From positions 28,761,043 through 28,825,042 of the forward strand of contig CM023539.1 of assembly GCA_013350335.1 (NCBI GenBank): 64,000 nucleotides of DNA. The letters are read 5' to 3'. Of this stretch, positions 55,226 through 64,000 are shown in pieces. Position 1 is the first letter of the stretch, and the number at the start of each line of letters is the position of its first letter. The notes under the pieces were generated by a model, which had not been told where the DNA came from, made no database searches, and saw only the letters and a list, made by a program, of their open reading frames with translations. The translations under genes and the position numbers were made by a program. Source of the DNA: Chimonanthus salicifolius. Its lineage: Eukaryota; Streptophyta; Magnoliopsida; Laurales; Calycanthaceae.

Positions 55226-58200
55226 TGTAACGCCCCGCCCTTTTTCACTCGTTTTTTCTCGTAAATTCAGAGTATATTTTTTCTTATAACAGAGTAGAGT
55301 GATAGAGCGCGGGAAGTCACGACGCTAGTTAAGTCCGAACTTCTAAAGTCCAACCCTTAACTGGCCAACCCTATGTGTGCATGGACTCAGTCCACTAAAA
55401 TGGTTCACACATAGCAATATCAACATGCGGAATCATAACATCCAATTTGCAGAATCATAATAGAACCAAGTTCTATTCCATTGATAGCAAAGTACTTAGT
55501 CAATAAAACACTTTAATCATTATCTAAATAAAACATCCAACCATAGCATTTCATCTAAGTTATTACATTCTGAAATCTGGATACTCTCAATATAAATCCC
55601 TGAGTATCTTAAACAAAATATAAAACTAAAAGTGTTCCAAGCTCCTATGCTTGCCCCTTTCCGCGTTCATTGTTTTCCTTGTTTCCTGCATCATGCACTA
55701 AAGGGTAGAAGTAGGACGTTAGTACAACGCGCCCAGTAGATATTCCAATTAGGGTTAACACATGGGTTAGTACCAAAAATCCAAATATAACATATATAAC
55801 AAAACCAGTTATAATAAATCATTTCATACTTTCAAAACATTTTATCCAAAACAGTGTATGATAATTGAGATCCAATCATACCGATGAAACCAGAAAACTT
55901 GCATGATAATAAAGGTCATAATCATGTCGAATCAATGTCATGTCATGCTATCATATGCAATGAGTCCCGCCGATCACAAAACATAGGGTATACTCTTGAT
56001 GGAATTCTTCTCATCAAGGTATCTTCCTGGTAGAATGCTCATCACCAAGGTCTTCCCCCACTAATAGTTTACGGACGCCCCAATGGAGTGTGGGTCTCCA
56101 GTTATATCATAGTATCCTCTTGGTGAGATTCTCATCACCAAGGTATCCCCTGATGGAATGCTCATTACCAGGGTCTTCATAGTATACTCTTGATGGAATT
56201 CTCATCATCAAGGTATCCTCCACGATTCTATTACGGACGCCCCGACGGAGTTGTGGATCTCCAGTTACATAGTATCCTCCTGATGGAATTCTCATCATTA
56301 AGGGATCTCCCCACGAGTGTTTTACGGACACCCCGACTGAGTGTGGGTCCCCGGTTACCTGTCATCCCTCCCATGCCATGCATGAGATGCAAATACCACA
56401 TGCTATGCAATTATACAAAATTATAGCATTTAAAAGCTCATATTTAAAGCATATGCTATTTTATCAAATAAACATAGTATATAAAATCAACATTTGAAAC
56501 ATATCCTTTGCAATATAAAATCATTAACTCAGGATAAAAACAATGTACATAAACCCATGGTTTCAAAGAGGTGGAATCCTACCAAAGACCGCTACGTGTC
56601 CTTGCGTCTTTCGTCCGGTAACCGCTCACGATCATAAACACCTTATGAAGTTCCGTTACCTTATAACATATTAATCAATTAAAACCAAGTCCCACTTGAT
56701 TTACAATATTTTAAGTCCATAAACCATTCCTCATTTTTCACCCTTTATTTACCAAATTGCCATTGGTCTCTTCACCTAAGTTTTTAGGTCTCAAACATAG
56801 ATCTATTAATTCTCATATTTACAAAATTGCCACTCATGAATAATCTTCTATATTTTGCAAGTATTCACAACCTTGTCATTGGTCTAATTATTTCAAACAT
56901 TTTACTCATTTATTCCATTAATTACTAAAATACCATTGGTCTAAACCTTAGTTAATATTTCACTTTTAACATGCCAAACATAGTCCCTATGTCTACCAAA
57001 TATTTCTCATGTGGTTCGACCATACACCATGGCCGAACCCATGGTCCTTTATTCTTACTTAATTATCAACATGCCATTATACCTAATAACATAACCTAAC
57101 ATAGGTCCTCTCATTTATCTAATCATGCCTAACACTCCAAATAACCCCTTTAAAATAATTCAGAACCGATTCCATTTAGAAGATTGTAACCTTAGGTCCA
57201 ACATCCTAAGCAAAACCCATAATCCAATTGGTCTTCTTTTATTTAAATCCATTAGACATATTAATATCCTTTTAGAAAATAAAAACCCATAAAAATCCTT
57301 AACCACTTAAGTCCATAAAGAACCTCATGGGGTTCGGCCATACATCATGGCCGAACCCATGATTCTCCCTTTTTGGCATGAAATTACAACTTTGCCATCC
57401 ATGGCTTACCTTCCATAAATGGAAGGTTCCTAAGATAATTATCCAAAATTAGAAGCTTTCTAACTTAGCCAACTCCTTCCAAAAATAGAAAGTTTCCAAA
57501 TTAAACTCCACCTTACCATAGTTGGAAGGTTTCCTTAATTAAACTCTAACTTTCCCTAATTGGAAGGTTTCCATAATTAATTCCTACCTTCCATTTTAAT
57601 CCAAGATCCATAATTAGAATAGCTTCTTAGATTAGCAACCTCCTTCCATAAATGGAAGCTTTCTAAATTTAGCAACTCCTTCCTTAAATGGAAGCTTTCT
57701 AAATTTAGCAACCTTCTTTCCATACTTGGATAGTTTCCAAATTTAATCTCCACTTTCTATAATTAATTACCATACATTAAGATACTAATACAACACCATG
57801 GGGTTCGGCCATACACCATGGCCGAACCCTATGGTTCATATCTTTTTATTAAATCATTTAAACCTCTATGGATTCATTAACCAACTCCAAAATAATTTCC
57901 ATTAATAAATTAAATCCATAAATATAGTTGGTGGGGTTCGGCCACACACTATGGCCAAACTTCACTCCTTTTTTTTTATTCTTTTGATCCAATCAAACAA
58001 CATAACAAAATCATGGTTCGGCCATGCAATGGCCGACCCATATCCTTTCATTAAAATTCATTAATCTAATATTATTTCATGGTCTTATTGAATCTAAAGC
58101 TATTAACCATACATCCATTAAAATTAATTCATTAAACAACCTTTCAATGGCCGAACCCTATGGTTCAACTTTTCCTCCAATCTTTTATTTAAATATCAAT

Positions 58201-59982
58201 GTTCTTTTCCATGGGGTTCGGCCCTTCATCATGGTCGAACCCTATGATTTAACCTTTCCATTAAAATTATTACCTTATCACCCAATCTTCTTCCATTTAA
58301 ATCAAATAATTTTACTAACATCCTTCATGGTTTTTAATCCTCAAAACCATGAATTAATCAAAGTTCCTCCATAGGGTTCGGCCCTTCATCATGGCCGAAC
58401 CCTATGGTTCAACAACTCCTCTTTAAACCCTTTAAAATTATCCAACACCTCCCATGGGTTTTCATTATTCAAATCCATTATTTCAGACCCATGTTCTTCA
58501 TTACATAGTTCATCAAATCCTTTTTGAAATCATAATCCATTAACATCAAATTTACTAATAAAACCAACACAACTCCATGGGGTTCGGCCATACACCATGG
58601 CCGAACCTTATGGTTCATAATCTTCCTCCAAAAATTATTAATATCCTTTCCATTAAAACAACCATAGTCCCTAAACAATTATCGGAATCACTTACAGGTT
58701 CCGCGACTCCTTCGGTTATCCCTCGCTTGATCTTTTTCTTCTCTTCCTTAGCCTTTTCTTGTGTATGCCGTAAACCACTTTGTGTTGCTGCTCTTGCGCC
58801 TGCTGCTGCCTCTCTTCCTTTGATAATGATTGCCGTGCATGAGAGTTTGAAAGAGAGAGAGAAAGAAAAGATATGAAATCCATGCGCCCATGTCCTTCTC
58901 TCGTTTTATTATTTTTCCTTGGTTCCATCTTTAGAAGTTGCTTGAGATAGTACTCACTCCAATGCCGTGTGTCCCTTGCTTAAATTAGCAATTGCCGACC
59001 TCCCTTTCTTAGTCTAGTAAACTCCCAATCGGCCAATGCTAAAAATAAATATAGTAATGCCGTGAGCCCTTGTGTTCCCCATTTTTTACACATATACCAT
59101 ATTGTAGCTCAGTTTTGACCTTATTAACTTCTGAATCAGGAAAATTGGTAAACTACAAAGTTGTAGCCTTTGAAGTATTTTTTCCAACGCAAAAGGAATC
59201 AAAGCAATCGGACATAGAAGTGGAACTTTATAACCAAAATACTGAACATATATCAAACCTTCATTATTTTTCTCCCTTTCTTATTTTCTTTCTTTTTCCT
59301 TAATCCCTATTTAGAATGTGCTATGCGTCTTTGCTCCCTTCTTTAATTATATCATACCGTGTGCACTTGTTTGCCTCTTATAAAACCTTCCCTAAATCAA
59401 GAATAGAAAGTGCCATGCGTCCCATTCTTGTTGCCTCTTCCATTTTATTAAACCTTCCCTTTAATTACACTTCCCATTTTAATTTCCAACTTCTAAACTT
59501 ATAGACTTACTAACTTAATAACTATTCTCCATATTTAGACACTTTCTAAATTTAGCTTCAATGTTGCCATATTTAGGCACTTTCTAAATTTATCTATTGC
59601 CTTAACTTAAATCCATCCACATCATGCGCATATAATCCCCTTGATTTTTGTGATATAAAATCTTATATTCGGCCATGCAATCTTTTATCTATTTGTGGAC
59701 ATTTTCTTAAAATGTGCAAATCCAATTTAATTAGAAAAGTCCCCCATTAAATATTCTAGCATATCACCTAGATATGCATATCATTCATGCGCATATCCAT
59801 AGATTGCATTACTAAAATAATTCAACCCATTTAAATTTATTTGAAAACATTTGTCAAAATCGTTGGGTCTTAATTGGACAAAGATCCAATCACTTTATCC
59901 ATCTAAAATCCTTATCTAAAATCCATAAGCTAAATGGGTAATTTCCGGAAATATTTATAACTTGAAAATCCGGGGTATTACA
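55226..59982 (-). mobile_element. Solo LTR G (4.76 kb)
   Basis: TGTAACGCCCCGCCC at 55226 to CGGGGTATTACA at 59982, flanked by AAAAT at 55221-55225 and 59983-59987, an exact 5 bp duplication. There is no internal domain. It carries about eight hairpins between 57005 and 58615, a donor CCT|GTAAGT at 58695, CAG ending at 55686, and degraded minisatellite units (56000-56360). It is longer than the other LTRs, partly from repeated AGAAGCTTTCTAA-type sequence at 57430-57760. Confidence 0.92.
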
Positions 59983-59987
59983 AAAAT

Positions 59988-60852
59988 TAACCTATCTTAG
60001 GTTAGATGTGAGTACACAATACACATAAATATCAAACACAATTTAAATGAACTCTCAAACACACCAAGCTCATACAAATACCATTAAGCAATGCATGATA
60101 ATATACATAACAATTTCATAAGTTCATACATTTAAATTCATGTTATTTAGATTAGTCATGAGAGGAGAGTAATCTCCTATGCTTGGGATATTCAATTGGA
60201 CTTACGCAACCTCTGTTACATCATCCTTACAATTTGGGTCCAATATTAATCAAAGTCATGATGATTAGCACAATTTGCCCCATAATTCTCAACTTCAACA
60301 TCAAATCCACATTTCATTATCAAACACCCAAATGGCCCCTCAATAGGGTCCATTTCCATTCAACCCGTCATAGTCATCATCATCACATATAATGCAAAAA
60401 TAGCAACACCTTTTATCATAGAAGAATTATATCTAATTAAATATTTCCATCCATCATAAATATCACACCATCATGCATTTAAATGTGAAAATGCATATAA
60501 GGATCTCTACATATCATATAATCTCTAAACATCCAAACAAGTATGTAGCTTTCTTCACCTTAAGCTTTTATGAGGTACCGGGTTGATTCTCGACTTGATC
60601 GTTTTCGAAGTTCGGATTAGGGGGCTCTAATCAACATATAAACACAAATAGAACTCATTTAGTGCATTGTTCTAAACCCAACTAGTGATTAAAAGAAAAA
60701 CCCCAAATTATTTATTCCCATTTGGGTTCTTAGACCCAAAACCAACTCCATGCAAGCTCAAACTTAGGAGAAACCCCAAGTTTCTCCCTTGATGCTCCAA
60801 TTCATCCACACAAGAGATTTCCCCCAAATCTTACTTTCCCATGGTCCAAAAC
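59988..60852. other. Unassigned sequence with weak LTR-like features
   Basis: Host sequence of solo LTR G, continuous with 55141-55220. A minus-strand match to the family exon region (TCCTATGCTTGGG at 60175-60187) is weak. Short palindromes are at 60721-60741 (TTTGGG and CCCAAA arms) and 60768-60788 (GGAGAAAC and GTTTCTCC arms). No gene was recognised. Confidence 0.35.
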
Positions 60853-63500
60853 TGTGATACCCTGACCGAATTAAACTTGATCAGTATGATAAATCATACT
60901 TAGACCCATTAATCTTGAAGGTTACGGTTAATATTTTACGAAAAGCCTAGGTGTGGCCCAGCTAGAGGTTGAAAGCTCAATGATCCAGCTCGTCTAGTTG
61001 GAAGGGCAAAATGTAATTCACCACTTATAAATATTATTTCTTCTATTAATGTATTTATTTAATTATTATTGGATGATATTGATTTCCTTAATCAAGGATT
61101 TTAATTTATAATTACATAATTAGTTTATTTTCAAAAAATGTTATTTAAAACCGCTCGAAAAGAGCCCAAAAAGGGAGAAATAAATGTTTTTAAATAATTT
61201 CAGAAATAAGAAAATTTTGAGAAAATTAGGTGATGATAGGTTTTAATATGATTGTTTTGTTTATTTCTCCAAATTTTGAAAATAAAGGTCTTAAAGCCTT
61301 TTATTTATCACAAGTTAAATTAAGTAAATAGTGCCAAAATGTAGATTTTGATTTAATCTATGATTTTTAATGAATTTTAAATCTCCAAAATTTTATGACA
61401 AATAGAGTTTATTAAACCCAACATTTGTTTTAAGTTGGATTAAATTATTTAAGCTTTTTAAATCATGTTTTTAGCTAAAAAATTGATTTTAGTCAAAACA
61501 TGACCTATTTGCAAAAGCTGAAGAGAGACTTATCTGCAAATTTTATTAACTGTGCCATTTACTGTGGCCGCGGGTACATGGCCAGCTGCTCCTATGCAGC
61601 ACCCGTGGGCTGCCTATGAAGTGGCTTTCACCCAGCCATCAGTTGAGCCTATAAAATTCACCTTCCTCCTAGCTGGATTCACCCCAGATGAAAATCTAAC
61701 CCTCTGTGAAAGCCAGTTGCTGCCATCCCTCTCTGTTCTTTGCAAAATTTTCACCGTAACTTGGAAGTGGGAGATTTTTCAAAATTCAGATCTTTAACTC
61801 CAGAGCTCAAGCGAATGTAACTTATGTGTTCCTCTCAAATTTTAACAAGTTTAGAATAAAAAAGAAGTAAAATTGATCAAGATTTGAGTATGTAAAATGA
61901 ATTTGAAGTTTAAGGAAAAACTTAGATGTCTTGTGTTTCTTTGGCCCTCATGTTAAAATCTGATGCTTTAAATCAATGTTAAAGTTTTAATTTATTCCCT
62001 ATGTCAAGAGGACTCACTGAGGAGTCAATCTGACCAGTTGGATGTGAAAAACGAACAAAAAAAATTCACTGTTTCTAGATTCGTATTTTACTCTCCCGGC
62101 GCCATTACTGTCTGCTGCTGCAGACAAAGGAGGAAGACGACTCTCGGAAGGTCCGAGAGTTGGGCTTCGGACGTTCTGAAGCTGACACCTTCGGACGTTC
62201 CGAGCTTTGGTTCGGGACTTCGAAGTGTCCAGAGGCTAAGCTTTCTCCGCCTCTGCTGCTGGAATGCTCCGAGTCTGTTTCAGAAGGAACGAACAGGTCG
62301 GGAGTTTTAAGCTTTCCTCGGCAAGTTCCGAGACACACCGAGACCCACCGAAAGTCTGTTTCCTGTTTTCCCGCTCAGAAGCATTCTCGGACGTTCCGAG
62401 ACTCGAGCCTCGGACGTTCCGAAGAACAGAACCATGTTCCGAGGTTCTACAGACCAGTTTAGGTAGTGGCTCAGAAGGTCCGAAGCCACAGTACCTAGTT
62501 CTGAGGCATGTTCGGAAGAACCCAATTTTTGAATGTTAAATCTTGGTTTGATTTAAGATGCATGTGTTAAACCCTAGGTTTCAATGTGATGTTTATATCC
62601 TTTGATAATTAAAAATGATACTAACCTTAATAGTATAGTGTATTACTTATTGTATTCACTTTCAGGCCGATACCCTCTATCTGTGGTTGCTCAGTCCGAT
62701 AACTATCTGTAGCTGTGCGATTTACTTCGCCGTTCGGTAGAAAACAAGGGATCGGGTACTAAGTGACCTATAGGCCTAAGTCGCTATAAGAGTAGTGGCC
62801 TGAACACCTTATATATCTAGGCCTAACTCAATACGTCAATCTGATCATGTCAGAAGACAATATGAGAAATGGCCTGAGCACTCTATCATATATACATTGC
62901 TGATTATTGTAAATTAAAATAGTTAGTAACCAAATAAGAGACTCAATTCTATTTCCCCTAGAGATTTCTAGAAAACAAGATTTGAAATACTATGAGTATG
63001 TATTGTGTTGTATGCTATGTATTTTGACTGATTATTTATTGTATATCTGTTTGCATGTTGACAGAGACTTCGATACCACACATTTTCGGTAAGAAGACTT
63101 AACACTGCAGTAAGAGTAAATCAGGATAAATGGGATCTAGTGCAATGAGTAGTTTCAATGATCTGTTTTGATGAACTCACTTATGTGCCTTGACATGATG
63201 CACTATTGTAAAGAGTGCTTATGGATATTTATGATGTTGATCATATGTGATATGCTTGTGAGCTGTGATCATATTAATATTGCTTCCACGTACCCTTTAC
63301 TATTGAACCATTGCCGAGCTGTGTGTGTCAGTTTACATCTACTGGAACAGGTGGGTCAGTAGGTGCTGACTTCAGGTGGTCAATATTGGTTTTGGGGTGT
63401 GCCGGAATGTACTTGTAAGAAGTATTTTGACCGTGTCGGGACTTAATACTATTGGTCTCAACGTAATATCTAGGGGTTACGGCGGATATTGGCAGTTGTG
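60853..63500 (+). mobile_element. Unclassified gypsy-type LTR H (plus, right end lost)
   Basis: Starts TGTGATACCCTGACCG. A TATAAAA box lies at 61650-61656. A GC-rich block at 62100-62520 is full of TCGGACGTTCCGA-type palindromes. No PBS, polypurine tract or coding domain is seen and the far end is not recognised. Repeat T begins in reverse orientation to the right. Confidence 0.5.
61650..61656 (+). promoter_or_regulatory. TATA box in LTR H
   Basis: TATAAAA in a locally GC-richer region about 800 bp from the LTR start, a plausible core promoter. No transcript evidence. Confidence 0.5.
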
Positions 63501-63865
63501 GACTGATAATGAGATTTTTAATTATACTCTCTCTCTCTCAAAATTCATTCAATTAAAGATTGGAGATGTGTTATTTTAATCATATAACTTGTAATTTTGA
63601 TCATGATTAAGATTATCATTTAATTCACCATTTTAATTCAAGAAAGATTAATTCACACATCTTATTTGTTGATTTTCTAAATTAGATACAGGACTCATAT
63701 AAATGTTCTATTTCTTGAAAATAATTCTTTTTAAAGGAACATAAATTTAATTTTAGTTCATATATTTTGAGATTTTCCTTTGGGTTCGACCTCGCACTCA
63801 ATCGCTATACTATTAAATGGTTCGTGCGCTTGCGAGATTATACATGTAAAATTTGCACATCAACA
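63501..63865 (-). repeat. Repeat T, copy 3 (minus)
   Basis: On the minus strand it starts TGTTGATGTGCAAATTTTAC, then CTCGCAAGCGCACGAACC and TATAGCGATTGAGTGCGAGG, matching copy 2 at 37349. A CT microsatellite lies near 63527-63540. The far end is uncertain. Confidence 0.6.
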
Positions 63866-64000
63866 AGAGGCTTGGGAGGAAATATGTAAGAGGGAAGGCT
63901 TGGAAGACCTTGAGAAAAATTAGAGTTTCGTTTCTGATCTCAGTTTTGTTTAAAACTTAAGGAGGCCGGATATATAGAGTTCTAACTCAAAATAGCGGCT
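63866..64000. other. Unassigned right edge
   Basis: 135 bp with no recognisable feature; a TATATAGAG motif occurs near 63970. Confidence 0.4.

Noticed and set aside
61552..62539. Overlapping open frames of 80-100 aa in the GC-rich part of LTR H
   Set aside because: Several frames on both strands are open together because of palindromic GC-rich sequence; none has a family signature.

Overview
This window looks like intergenic, heterochromatin-type DNA from a flowering plant. I find no host protein-coding gene, rRNA or tRNA gene. It contains Ty1/copia elements of the Sirevirus type, Ty3/gypsy chromoviruses (Del/Tekay-like, by the integrase tail), a TRIM, and a short plant-type telomere motif (CCCTAAA). 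Every coding region I recognise is a retrotransposon gene, and all are broken by stops, frameshifts, deletions or lost catalytic residues. No species is assigned.

Layout. 1-5650: right end of a minus-strand Sirevirus (gag remnant, primer binding site, LTR 2873-4638) lying in the leader of an older Sirevirus-like element. 6472-15852: chromovirus A, minus strand, truncated in RT, with a 3.5 kb solo LTR (8074-11566) inside its own LTR. 16262-34962: Sirevirus C, minus strand, flanked by ATGAG. Its 3' LTR is split by a nest of chromovirus LTRs: LTR2 (17665-28453, ATTCA duplication), inside it LTR1 (17919-25299, AGCTC), inside that a head-to-head LTR composite (19753-23843, TTATG). 34963-38670: fragments of other LTRs. 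38671-38759 and 48835-53835: chromovirus F, plus strand, split in gag by chromovirus E (38760-48834, two LTRs of about 2.8-2.9 kb) and split in integrase by a complete 593 bp TRIM (52705-53297). F's 3' LTR starts at 53832. 55226-59982: a 4.76 kb solo LTR G (AAAAT duplication). 60853-64000: parts of two further LTR families.

Most unusual feature. The A/E/G/LTR1/LTR2 family carries about 55 copies of a hairpin palindrome (arms GGGTTCGGCCAT and ATGGCCGAACCC, loop about 5 nt) at irregular 100-300 bp intervals. The flanking bases covary in two classes (CAT/ATG or GGTG/CACC), so the paired structure itself seems to be maintained. In every copy the array lies between a GTAAGT-like 5' splice site (GTTAGT or GTAGGT in some) and a CTAAC, pyrimidine-tract, AG 3' splice site. 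I infer an intron of about 1.7-3 kb inside the LTR, holding the hairpin array and, in most copies, a 78 bp minisatellite. The splice signals are directly visible; splicing itself is a prediction.
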